15,186 bases of DNA, taken from NCBI GenBank assembly GCA_020851915.1, contig JADZBT010000164.1, positions 1 to 15,186 on the forward strand, written 5' to 3'. The DNA is from Alphaproteobacteria bacterium. Its GTDB lineage: Bacteria > Pseudomonadota > Alphaproteobacteria > Rickettsiales > RI-342. The translations under genes and the position numbers were made by a program. Below the pieces are notes generated by a model. The model saw nothing but the letters and a program-made list of their open reading frames with translations, did no database searches and was not told the DNA's origin. Positions within the stretch are counted from its first letter, which is position 1. The number at the start of each line of letters is the position of its first letter. Shown piece after piece: positions 1 through 6,949 of the stretch.

Positions 1-51
1 CCGCTTCCATTCGGGCGGTATCTTCTGCCACAGGGCTTTCAGTTTTTCCAT
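1..51 (-). CDS. N-terminal fragment of an unidentified protein (cut by the left edge)
   Basis: Only the first 17 codons are inside the window, beginning at an ATG at 51 and reading MEKLKALWQKIPPEWKR. A strong Shine-Dalgarno (GGAGGT, about 10 nt before the ATG) lies inside the last codons of the Kdo transferase gene, whose stop is at 55-57, so this is almost certainly the next gene of the operon with a 3-nt gap. From synteny in alphaproteobacteria one would expect lpxK (tetraacyldisaccharide 4'-kinase) after waaA, but these 17 residues do not let me recognise that family, so I leave the function open. Confidence 0.6.
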   Translation of the reverse strand, partial: MEKLKALWQKIPPEWKR

Positions 52-54
52 GTC

Positions 55-1323
55 TTAAGCGACCTCCGTAAACAGGGGGGCCAGCGCGGTCAACACTGCG
101 TCCGTCACGCCCCGGGCGCTTTCTGCCATGGTTTGGGCCGCTTGCGCCAGTGTTTTCTGCATGGCGGGGTCCGCCAGCAGGCGCTCCACGGCTTCCGCCA
201 ATGCCTCGGCATCGCTAACCCGAAGGCTGGCTTGCTGCCGCTCCAGCGCCGTGCAGACCTCTGCAAAATTGAACATGGCCGGGCCATAAAGGATGGCGCA
301 CCCCAGCCGCGCGGCCTCCAACGGGTTCTGCCCGCCATGGTTGACCAGCGATCCCCCCATGAACGCGATGGGGGAAAGGCGGTAGAACAGCCCCAGCTCA
401 CCCATGGTGTCGGCGAGATACAGGTCGGTCGTGGGCAGGATGGGTTCGCGCTTCGAGCGCTGGGCGACATGCAGCGCATAGGCGCGCAGCAGATGCGCCA
501 CGGCATCGCCCCGCGCGGCATGGCGCGGCACGAGGATGGTCAGGAGTGTCGGAAATTTCTCTTTCAGATGCCGGTGCACGGCAGCAAGCTGTTCTTCCTC
601 ACCCGGATGGGTGCTGGCGGCCAGCCACACCAGGCGCTCGCCGATAGCGGCGCTCAGTTGCACCACTTCCGCATCGTTTGCAGGCAACAATGGTGCATCG
701 CTCTTGAGGTTACCGAGATAGCTGACATTACGCGCGCCTAACTGGGTGAAGCGTGCCACCGCCTCTTCGCTCTGCGGAAACACGAAATGGAACGATTGCA
801 GCAGTGTGCGCGCAAATATAGGAACGCGCCGCCACGCCCGGAACGAGCGTTCCGACATGCGCGCATTGAGCAGCGCAACAGCGCATCCGGTCGCATGGGT
901 TCCGGTGATGAGGTTCGGCCAAAGCTCCGATTCCACCCACAGCGCGACATCCGGCTTCCAGTGCGCGAGGAATCGCCGTACGGCAAACCATGTATCCACC
1001 GGCACATACTGATGGAACGCGCGCGCGGACAGGCGCTTCTCCAGCAGCGTGGCGGAAGTGACTGTGCCAGTAGTGACCAGCACGTGAATGTCCGGATAAG
1101 CCGCAAGCAACTTCTCCACCAGCGGCAGCACCGAGAGCGATTCTCCGACGCTCGCCGCATGCACCCATACCAGCCGGCCTTCGGATCGCGGGCGCGACGC
1201 ATATCCCACCCGTTCACGATAGCGCAGCGGGTCTTCCTTCCCACGCTGGCGGCGACGCCAGAGATACAGGTGGATCACCGGTAGGAGCAGGATGGTCAGG
1301 ATGCGATAGATGGTAAGCAACAT
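55..1323 (-). CDS. waaA: 3-deoxy-D-manno-octulosonic acid (Kdo) transferase, WaaA/KdtA
   Basis: Transfers Kdo from CMP-Kdo to the lipid A precursor at the cytoplasmic face of the inner membrane, starting the LPS core. Counting from the ATG at 1323 (422 aa, normal family length), residues 1-21 form the N-terminal membrane anchor. The HAASVGE motif follows at 55-61, where E61 corresponds to the family's catalytic glutamate. Next come the VESELWPNLI block and, near the C-terminus, GGSLVNHGGQNPLEAA, a hallmark of the C-terminal CMP-Kdo-binding half. The ATG at 1323 has a GAGAGGG Shine-Dalgarno and gives the usual N-terminus. A GTG at 1341, overlapping the upstream stop as GTGA, would add six residues and cannot be excluded. 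The gene sits in the operon after the DUF374 acyltransferase. Whether the enzyme adds one or two Kdo units cannot be read from the sequence. Confidence 0.95.
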   Translation of the reverse strand: MLLTIYRILTILLLPVIHLYLWRRRQRGKEDPLRYRERVGYASRPRSEGRLVWVHAASVGESLSVLPLVEKLLAAYPDIHVLVTTGTVTSATLLEKRLSARAFHQYVPVDTWFAVRRFLAHWKPDVALWVESELWPNLITGTHATGCAVALLNARMSERSFRAWRRVPIFARTLLQSFHFVFPQSEEAVARFTQLGARNVSYLGNLKSDAPLLPANDAEVVQLSAAIGERLVWLAASTHPGEEEQLAAVHRHLKEKFPTLLTILVPRHAARGDAVAHLLRAYALHVAQRSKREPILPTTDLYLADTMGELGLFYRLSPIAFMGGSLVNHGGQNPLEAARLGCAILYGPAMFNFAEVCTALERQQASLRVSDAEALAEAVERLLADPAMQKTLAQAAQTMAESARGVTDAVLTALAPLFTEVA

Positions 1324-1337
1324 GCTGGCAGACCCTC

Positions 1338-2045
1338 TCACGCGGCAATGGACGCAGGAGTCACGGGTTCTACGCCCACCCGCTCATCGGCTTCGCGAGT
1401 GAGCGCATTCAGTGCATCTTCGAGCGCCACGCGGATACGCTCCATGTCGCTTTTATCCGCATCGCCGGGTACGGCGATCGGCACACCGGCAGCGAACACG
1501 CCGCGCCCGAACGGAAGCGCAAGGATAAAGCGATCCCAGCTTCCGAGCAACTTCCTGCGCGAATTCGCCACCGCGATAGGAATGATCGGTACGCCGGATT
1601 TTTTTGCCACCATCACCGCACCTGCCTGCGCGTGCATGCGCGGCCCCCTCGGGCCATCGGGAGTGATGGCGATGCTCTCGCCGTGCTCCAGCAATTCCAG
1701 CATGGCGCGCATCGCACCGCGCGCGCCTTTCGAAGAAGATCCCCGCACCGTATCAAGACCGAAATACCGCATCACTCCTGCAATCAGCGCACCATCACGG
1801 TGATGGGAGATCAGCACATGCGCGCGGGTATTGTAGAACGGGAACATCGGCATCAGTAGTAGCCGCCCGTGCCAGAAGGCGACGATGAACGGCTTCTTCT
1901 CCTTGAAGAAAGGCTCTATATGCCCGTATCCGATCCGCTCCCAGCGAGTGGTCGCATGCACCAGCCGGATATACCCCGCCACCAGCAGGGCAAGCGCGCT
2001 CTGCGTGACGGGAGATCTCAGCAGGCGCTTGATGAGTTTTTTCAC
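1338..2045 (-). CDS. DUF374 family lysophospholipid acyltransferase-like protein
   Basis: A 235-aa member of the LPLAT-like DUF374 family, often found beside waaA and lpxK in alphaproteobacteria and thought to act on lipid A or phospholipid acyl chains at the inner membrane. Visible family marks are a hydrophobic N-terminal segment (about residues 15-28), the FWHGRLLLMP block with H59, the SHHRDG motif around 80-85, RGSSSKGARGA at 101-111, and TPDGPRGP at 128-135. No other plausible start exists, so the GTG at 2045 is used; it overlaps the upstream flippase stop as GTGA. The 3' end likewise forms a GTGA with the next gene. The exact acyl donor and acceptor are not known for this family. It could be a late lipid A acyltransferase in function, but it does not look like LpxL/LpxM (HtrB) by sequence. 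Confidence 0.9.
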   Translation of the reverse strand: MKKLIKRLLRSPVTQSALALLVAGYIRLVHATTRWERIGYGHIEPFFKEKKPFIVAFWHGRLLLMPMFPFYNTRAHVLISHHRDGALIAGVMRYFGLDTVRGSSSKGARGAMRAMLELLEHGESIAITPDGPRGPRMHAQAGAVMVAKKSGVPIIPIAVANSRRKLLGSWDRFILALPFGRGVFAAGVPIAVPGDADKSDMERIRVALEDALNALTREADERVGVEPVTPASIAA

Positions 2046-3838
2046 GCGGTTTTTTCCTCGTCGTCCTTGAACTGGTGGGAATAGAGCTCGGAATATTCCC
2101 CGCCCTTCTCCAGCAGATCCTTGTGACGCCCGGACTCTACCACTTTGCCATGCTTGATGACGTAGATGATATCGGCATTGATGACGGTGGAGAGCCGGTG
2201 CGCGATGACCAGCGTGGTACGGCCTTTCTTTAGGCGTTCGAGCGCCTCCTGCACCTGCTGCTCGGAAACGGGATCCAGCGCCGAGGTCGCCTCGTCCAGC
2301 AGCAGGATGGGCGCGTTACGCAGCATGGCGCGCGCGATGGCGATGCGCTGCCGCTGCCCGCCGGAAAGATTCACGCCGCCGGCCCCCACGCGCGTATCGT
2401 ACCCTTGCGGCAGCGTAACGATGAACTCGTGTGCGGCGGCGTCCGTCGCCGCCTTGACAATCTCGCCGTCCGTCGCCAACGCATGACCGTAGCAGATATT
2501 GGCGCGCACCGTGTCATCGAACAGTAACGTGTCCTGACTTACCAGCGCGCAGGTTTCGCGCAGAGAGCGTTGCGTCACCTGCGCGATGTCCTGACCGTCG
2601 ATGGTGATACGTCCCGCGCCGACATCGTAGAAGCGCAGCAGCAGGTTCATTACCGTGCTCTTGCCTCCGCCGGAAGCCCCCACTAATGCCACGGTCTTTC
2701 CCGCCGGCACGTCGAGCGTGATGCCGGAGAGTGCCTCGCGTTCGTCGCCGGGATAGCGGAACACCACCTGATCGAAACGGATCTGCCCACCCTGCACCGC
2801 GAGTGCTTTCGCATGCTCCGCGTCGCGCACCTGCGACTGGGCGTCGAGCGCCGCGAACACGCGCGCAGCAGCAGCGAGCCCCTCCTGTGTCGTAGTGTTG
2901 ATGCCCGCCATACTTTTCAGCGGCTTGTATGCCATCAGCATGGCGGTGATAAAGGAGAAGAACGCGCCGGGCGTAGTCTCGCCCTCTATGACCTGCCATC
3001 CGCCGTACCATACCACCGCCGCGACCGCGATGCCGCCCAGTGCTTCCATCATGGGCGAGGCAGCGGATTTCACCTTGAACCCCTTGCTGTAGACGCCGAA
3101 TATGGTTTCCACCATATGCTCAGCGCGGGAGATCTCCTGCGCCTCCGTGCCGTAGGCCTTGATGACCCGCGCGGCACTGAAGGTCTGGTCGAGATGCTGG
3201 GTGAACTGGCCCAACTGCTCCTGCGTCTGGTCGGAGAGCTTCCGCATGCGACGGCCCAGCTTCAGGATGGGCAGGATGGCGACCGGGATCAGCACGAAGG
3301 CGATGAGCGCCAGCTCCGCGCTCTGGTAGAACATCACCCCCACGAGAAACACCAGTGTGAACGCTTCCTTGGCAAGCCCCGTGAGCAGGTTGGTGAGCGT
3401 TTCGCGCATCATGGAGATGTCATTGGTAAAACGCGAGATGAGCTTACCCGATCCCTGATCGTGGAACAGCGCGAGGTCGGCACGAATAAGGTGGCCGTAG
3501 AGCCGCAACTGCAAGTCCGAGATGATGCGCTGCCCGAGATGGCGCATGGTGGAGAATTGTCCGTACGACGCCGCGCCCCGCACGATGGAGAGCACGACCA
3601 CCACGATCGGGATCACCACCAGCATGGTGCGATCCTGTTCGAGGAATATTTTGTCGAGCACGGGCTGCATGATCCATGCGTCGAGCGCGCTGGTCGCCGC
3701 CACCGTGATCATGCAACCGACCGCGATGAGCAGTTGTTTCCGGTAGCGCGTCACATGCTCACGCCACAGGCGGCGCATCAGGAAGAAACTGGTTGTCTTG
3801 GGGACGGAGGAAATCTTCATGTCTACACCCACGCTCAC
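2042..3838 (-). CDS. msbA: MsbA-like ABC transporter (fused permease and ATPase), probable lipid A flippase
   Basis: A 598-aa half-transporter. About six membrane spans occupy residues 30-310 (for example LLIAVGCMITVAATSA, VVIPIVVVVLSIV, FTLVFLVGVMF), followed by a nucleotide-binding domain. Walker A is GASGGGKST at about 383-391, the signature LSGGQ at about 488-492, Walker B ILLLDEATSALD at about 510-521, and the H-loop IAHRLST near 543. It would act as a homodimer flipping lipid A-core across the inner membrane. Neighbouring waaA and an acyltransferase support MsbA over a drug exporter, although the fold alone does not decide this. The GTG at 3838 overlaps the PmbA stop as GTGA. An ATG at 3820, giving MKISSVPKTTSFF, is an equally possible start, and neither has a strong Shine-Dalgarno. 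Confidence 0.9.
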   Translation of the reverse strand: MSVGVDMKISSVPKTTSFFLMRRLWREHVTRYRKQLLIAVGCMITVAATSALDAWIMQPVLDKIFLEQDRTMLVVIPIVVVVLSIVRGAASYGQFSTMRHLGQRIISDLQLRLYGHLIRADLALFHDQGSGKLISRFTNDISMMRETLTNLLTGLAKEAFTLVFLVGVMFYQSAELALIAFVLIPVAILPILKLGRRMRKLSDQTQEQLGQFTQHLDQTFSAARVIKAYGTEAQEISRAEHMVETIFGVYSKGFKVKSAASPMMEALGGIAVAAVVWYGGWQVIEGETTPGAFFSFITAMLMAYKPLKSMAGINTTTQEGLAAAARVFAALDAQSQVRDAEHAKALAVQGGQIRFDQVVFRYPGDEREALSGITLDVPAGKTVALVGASGGGKSTVMNLLLRFYDVGAGRITIDGQDIAQVTQRSLRETCALVSQDTLLFDDTVRANICYGHALATDGEIVKAATDAAAHEFIVTLPQGYDTRVGAGGVNLSGGQRQRIAIARAMLRNAPILLLDEATSALDPVSEQQVQEALERLKKGRTTLVIAHRLSTVINADIIYVIKHGKVVESGRHKDLLEKGGEYSELYSHQFKDDEEKTA

Positions 3839-5172
3839 GCCCCCGCGACCGTCATGCCGTCAATACGCAGCGTCGGCGCATTGGTGGCGTAGTCAAACAC
3901 GAGGTCGTTCGCCGGAGTCAGATTTTTGAACATATCGAGCAGATGCCCGGCGATGGTGACTTCGCTCACCGGATAGGCCCGTGTGCCGTTCTCGATCCAG
4001 AAGCCGGATGCCCCCTGGCTGTAATCGCCGGTCACCATATTCACGCCCATGCCGAATGCCTCCGTCACGTAGAATCCGCTTTGTATATCGCGCATCAATG
4101 CCTCCGGCGACGCCTCTCCCGCTTCCATGTAGAAATTGGTCGAGGACGGCGAAGGCGCGGAGGCAAGTCCGCGCGAGGCATGCCCGGTGCTTTCCATTCC
4201 GAGCTGGCGCGCGGAGCGCAGGTCGAGCAGCCACCCGGTGAGCACGCCGTTCTCGACGAAGGCGCGCTTCTTCCCGGCGACGCCTTCCGCGTCGACCGGC
4301 TTGGAACCGAGGCCGCGCGGAATATACGGATCGTCTATGATGCGGATATGCTTCCCGAATAATTCCGTTCCCATTTTGTCTTTCAGGAAGCTTGTGCCGC
4401 GCGCCACGCTCGCGCCGTTAATCGCCCCCGCGAAGCTCGAAAGCAGGCTGCGCGCCACGCGCGGGTCGAAGATCAACGGAACCTGACAGGTGGATACCTT
4501 GCGCGGGTTGAGGCGTGCAAGCGCACGTGCAGCCGCTTTTTTGCCCACCGCATCCGGCGATTTCATGTCCCCTGCAAAACGCCGCACGGTATAGTCGTAA
4601 TCGCGCTCCATACGCGTGCCCTCCCCCGCCAGTACCGATACGGACAGGCTATGCATGCCGCTGCGGTAGCTTCCGGTGAAGCCATTGCTGGCGGCGAGCG
4701 TCACGGCGCTGGCGCTGTAGCCCGCCTCCGCGCCCTCGGTGTTGGTGATACCCCGCTCCGCGAGTGCTGCCGCCTCGGCCTGCGCCGCGCGGGCAACCAA
4801 TGCGTCCTCGGACGGCTCCGCTGCGTCGTATAAATCAAGGGCGGGAATATTCTTCGCCAGCATGCCGGCCTCCGCGATCCCGGCGAAGGGATCCGCAGGG
4901 GCCACGCGCGCCATGGCAATCGCGCGCTCCACCATCTCGGACAACGCCGCATCGCTCGTATCCGTGGAAGACGCGATCGCCTGTCGCGTGCCGATGAACA
5001 CGCGTACACCGATGCCACTCGATTCCGCGCGATTGAGTCCTTCCGATTTTCCCTTGCGCCAGGAGACACCAAGCTCCGTGGACTCCACCATCAGCACGTC
5101 GGCGGATTCCGCTCCCGCTTTGCGCGCGCGCGCGAGGACGTCTTGCAGCAGCGTGGCGGTATCATGGGTCAT
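3835..5172 (-). CDS. pmbA: TldD/PmbA family protein, PmbA (TldE)-type subunit
   Basis: A 445-aa PmbA/TldE homologue. In E. coli, TldD and TldE form a heteromeric protease that matures microcin B17 and degrades the CcdA antitoxin. The zinc-binding HExxxH sits in TldD, and I see no such motif here, which fits the TldE/PmbA side. The N-terminal region carries the family pattern (ADVLMVESTELGVSWRKG, then SSGIGVRVFIG), and the C-terminal half carries GDYSQGASGFWIENG and YPVSEVTIAG. The ATG at 5172 overlaps the upstream protease stop by one base (TAATG), with GGAG about 10 nt before it. No tldD partner is in the window, so it is probably encoded elsewhere. Linkage to an M48 protease and the lipid A genes is notable, but the peptide substrate is unknown. 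Confidence 0.92.
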   Translation of the reverse strand: MTHDTATLLQDVLARARKAGAESADVLMVESTELGVSWRKGKSEGLNRAESSGIGVRVFIGTRQAIASSTDTSDAALSEMVERAIAMARVAPADPFAGIAEAGMLAKNIPALDLYDAAEPSEDALVARAAQAEAAALAERGITNTEGAEAGYSASAVTLAASNGFTGSYRSGMHSLSVSVLAGEGTRMERDYDYTVRRFAGDMKSPDAVGKKAAARALARLNPRKVSTCQVPLIFDPRVARSLLSSFAGAINGASVARGTSFLKDKMGTELFGKHIRIIDDPYIPRGLGSKPVDAEGVAGKKRAFVENGVLTGWLLDLRSARQLGMESTGHASRGLASAPSPSSTNFYMEAGEASPEALMRDIQSGFYVTEAFGMGVNMVTGDYSQGASGFWIENGTRAYPVSEVTIAGHLLDMFKNLTPANDLVFDYATNAPTLRIDGMTVAGA

Positions 5173-6257
5173 TATCGGGAACTCCGTTGGTTGGGGACGA
5201 GCGGAAGGCGTCGGGATTGCTTGTCGTGAATTTCCGCGACCGTATGTTCCAGCGTCAGGAAACGCTCCGGCGTGCTGGGATGGGTCGAGGCAAAGGATTT
5301 GCCGATGGTTTGCGGGTTTTCGATGGCCATGCGCCGCCAGAGATGCGCCGTGCCGTCGATACTGAACCCGGTGTTGGCCATGAGGTACAACCCCATATAA
5401 TCCGCCTCGGACTCGAAATCCTGCGAATAGGCCCGCGCCCCCGCCTGCGAGAACGCGCCATGCGTGTTAGTGCCGGTCGCGCCGGTGACGAGGGCATCCA
5501 CCATCGCACCCAGCAGGGCATTGCCCATGGCCTTGCGCTGATGCATCAGCAGGTTGTGGGAGATCTCATGGCTTACCACCACCGCCAGCTCCTCGTCCTT
5601 TTCCGCGAAATTCACCATGCGCGTGGTCAGCACCATGCGCGCACCATCGGCGTAAGCGTTGAGTTCGTCGCTCTTTTTCAGCACCGGTACATAATTGCAG
5701 ATACGCACCGCGTTCAGCGTCACATCTCGCTTCGTGTTTTCACTCCGCGTGGCGAGCGTCAGCGTCAATGCGCCACCGCGTTTGGCTTTGGCATCATACT
5801 CCTTCAACACCGCCGCAATGTCGCGGCCCGCAACAGCAACACCGTCCAGCGCGATAATATGGTTGTCCGGCGTGATGCCCGCCTTGTCCGCCGGAGTATT
5901 ACGCACCACCAGCAACGGGCGCAGGCCGTCGGCGAGCGTGAAGCGGCTGCCCGCGTCGCCTAACGCGCCGGTAGTGGAATCACGTCCGGTCGGATCGAAC
6001 CAGACGATGCCATAGAACGCGGAATCCTCCTTAGGACAGAAGGCGCTGGCAGTGGCCAGCAACGGGTAGGCGACATCGGCCAGCCGCACCGCCTTCGCAT
6101 AATCGGGTGAGGCGCGCATCGCGTCGAGCAGCAGGCTGTACTGGGTGCGCTTCTCCTGCTCGATCTCGGCCTGCGACGCGGTCGGAACCGACAGCGTCGG
6201 CTGAGCGCAGGAAGCAAGCAGTCCTAGCAGAGACAATAAGGCGGCAAAACGGATCAC
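5172..6257 (-). CDS. M48-family metalloprotease lipoprotein with an internal PDZ domain
   Basis: From the GTG at 6257 the product is 361 aa. It starts with a lipoprotein signal, IRFAALLSLLGLLASC, whose lipobox cysteine is C17, so it is probably anchored in the periplasm. A PDZ-like domain spans about residues 108-183 (ADGLRPLLVVRNTPADKAGI). The zinc site HEISH is at about 230-234, and a downstream ESEAD near 282-286 would supply the third ligand. This order (lipobox, PDZ, HExxH, ESEAD) fits periplasmic M48 peptidases of envelope quality control. I chose GTG 6257 because GGGAG lies 5 nt upstream and it gives a clean signal peptide. The frame is open further up to a TTG at 6353, but that would bury the signal peptide. 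GTG 6263 is also possible. The gene leads the operon and overlaps pmbA by one base. The substrate is unknown. Confidence 0.88.
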   Translation of the reverse strand: MIRFAALLSLLGLLASCAQPTLSVPTASQAEIEQEKRTQYSLLLDAMRASPDYAKAVRLADVAYPLLATASAFCPKEDSAFYGIVWFDPTGRDSTTGALGDAGSRFTLADGLRPLLVVRNTPADKAGITPDNHIIALDGVAVAGRDIAAVLKEYDAKAKRGGALTLTLATRSENTKRDVTLNAVRICNYVPVLKKSDELNAYADGARMVLTTRMVNFAEKDEELAVVVSHEISHNLLMHQRKAMGNALLGAMVDALVTGATGTNTHGAFSQAGARAYSQDFESEADYMGLYLMANTGFSIDGTAHLWRRMAIENPQTIGKSFASTHPSTPERFLTLEHTVAEIHDKQSRRLPLVPNQRSSR

Positions 6258-6288
6258 CCGCACTCCCGAGTCATTGAACAACCCGCAA

Positions 6289-6317
6289 GTACTAGAGGAA
6301 AACCGGAGAAAAGGCAA
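6289..6317 (-). promoter_or_regulatory. Possible sigma70-type promoter for the protease/LPS operon
   Basis: On the minus strand TTGCCT (6317-6312) is followed after 17 nt by TAGTAC (6294-6289), about 30 nt before the GTG start of the protease gene. The -10 element is weak. It lies downstream of the intrinsic terminator of the preceding small gene, where an operon promoter would be expected. Confidence 0.25.
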
Positions 6318-6367
6318 TTTTGGGGGAAAGGCAGGGTGTCGGGGGTAGGGCAAGGGAAAAGAAGAAG

Positions 6368-6399
6368 GAGACAGACTGGTTTTTACACCAGCCTGTCTC
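6368..6399 (-). terminator. Rho-independent terminator of the 74-aa membrane protein gene
   Basis: A 13-bp stem (6368-6380 with 6387-6399) encloses a 6-nt loop. The one imperfect pair (6375/6392) is A-C when read on the plus strand but a G-U wobble on the minus strand. On the minus strand the stem is followed by a pyrimidine-rich, T-containing tract (CTTCTTCTTTTCCC), while the plus-strand side has no T-run. It sits 14 nt past the stop codon of the small gene and separates it from the protease operon. Confidence 0.75.
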
Positions 6400-6412
6400 G
6401 ATTGCCATCCCG

Positions 6413-6637
6413 CTAGTTGAGTAGCGAGAACCCACCGCCAAGCCAGGCCCCAAAGGCAATGGCTAGGCAGGCGACGATAATCAGGAGAATCAACAAAAAC
6501 CTACCCACCACAGGGTAGTCCTTGAAGAATTGTTCCCACGCGTTGTACTGCCTGACCGCGCGGTCAACTTCTTCAATCTCTTTCTTATCGTCTGGGAAGA
6601 GAATCTTTAGCCAAAAAGACAGCTCCCACCAGTTCAT
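6413..6637 (-). CDS. Small single-pass membrane protein of unknown function (74 aa)
   Basis: The sequence begins MNWWELSFWLKILFPDD, continues with a charged, probably helical stretch (residues about 17-40, rich in E, D, K and R), and ends in a strongly hydrophobic segment (about 45-68, GRFLLILLIIVACLAIAFGAW) with a short GGGFSLLN tail. The aromatic N-terminus (WW, FW) may also sit at the membrane surface. I do not recognise the family. That it is a real gene is supported by an 8-nt match to the consensus Shine-Dalgarno (AAGGAGGT, 7 nt before the ATG) and by an intrinsic terminator just downstream on the same strand. It is flanked by non-coding DNA on the upstream side and is not tightly linked to ubiD. 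It could be a small regulator or subunit of a membrane complex, or a toxin-like peptide, but nothing shows which. Confidence 0.75.
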   Translation of the reverse strand: MNWWELSFWLKILFPDDKKEIEEVDRAVRQYNAWEQFFKDYPVVGRFLLILLIIVACLAIAFGAWLGGGFSLLN

Positions 6638-6644
6638 GGAGGCA

Positions 6645-6652
6645 ACCTCCTT
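6645..6652 (-). promoter_or_regulatory. Near-perfect Shine-Dalgarno of the 74-aa gene
   Basis: AAGGAGGT on the minus strand with a 7-nt spacer to the ATG at 6637. It is the best ribosome binding site I found in the window and fixes the start. A 12-bp perfect palindrome (CTCCCCGGGGAG, 6665-6676) lies 13 nt further upstream and could be an operator or a leader hairpin. Confidence 0.7.
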
Positions 6653-6698
6653 CTATACTTTCAGCTCCCCGGGGAGGCACGGAGGGCTTTGCAAACCA

Positions 6699-6824
6699 TC
6701 CGATACAGAGCACATCGCCCAATGTGTAATCAGGCAGGCCTAAGAGTGCGCGATCCTCTTTCTTCGCAGAAAAAGTGGGGCACTCGGGGGGCGTGATCAG
6801 ATATTAGGGCGAAGGCGTATCGGA
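6699..6824. repeat. Nested inverted repeats, possible structured RNA
   Basis: Three arms pair in nested order: TCCGATAC (6699-6706) with GTATCGGA (6817-6824), TCGCCC (6715-6720) with GGGCGA (6807-6812), and GAGTGC (6744-6749) with GCACTC (6780-6785). An approximate CTTTCT/AGAAA hairpin lies at the centre (about 6757-6773). Together they could form one long bulged hairpin of about 126 nt, reminiscent in shape of a small regulatory RNA. A single 8-bp repeat is expected by chance in a region this size, so only the nesting gives weight. I recognise no known RNA family, and the strand cannot be decided. Confidence 0.2.
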
Positions 6825-6949
6825 GGGCGTGCATACATCAACCATCCATAAACTCTCAAGGGGAGCTAAAAGTATGGCGTGAGTATAGCGGCGGGATGTT
6901 ACGAGGATATTACACGCCAAGCGATTGAATTTCTGTAAAAATTCGCCGG

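Larger units (their letters stand above)
6638..6949. other. 312-nt non-coding stretch with nested inverted repeats
   Basis: I see no convincing gene here; short frames extending out of ubiD lack coding character. It contains the Shine-Dalgarno and leader of the 74-aa gene, a 12-bp palindrome (6665-6676), and nested inverted repeats between 6699 and 6824 (listed separately). A short GAATTT/AAATTC stem (6927-6944) just downstream of ubiD has no T-tract and is not a clear terminator. An 8-nt direct repeat, AACCATCC, occurs at 6694-6701 and near 6840-6847. No convincing -35/-10 pair for the 74-aa gene was found. Confidence 0.6.

Noticed and set aside
133..741. A 202-codon plus-strand frame
   Set aside because: It is antisense to waaA, which has clear family motifs throughout. 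I see no motif or Shine-Dalgarno for the opposite frame.
2813..3892. A 359-codon plus-strand frame, His- and Arg-rich
   Set aside because: It lies entirely antisense to the secure msbA-like gene and extends into pmbA. Its composition is that of a shadow frame in GC-rich DNA, with no domain or ribosome site.
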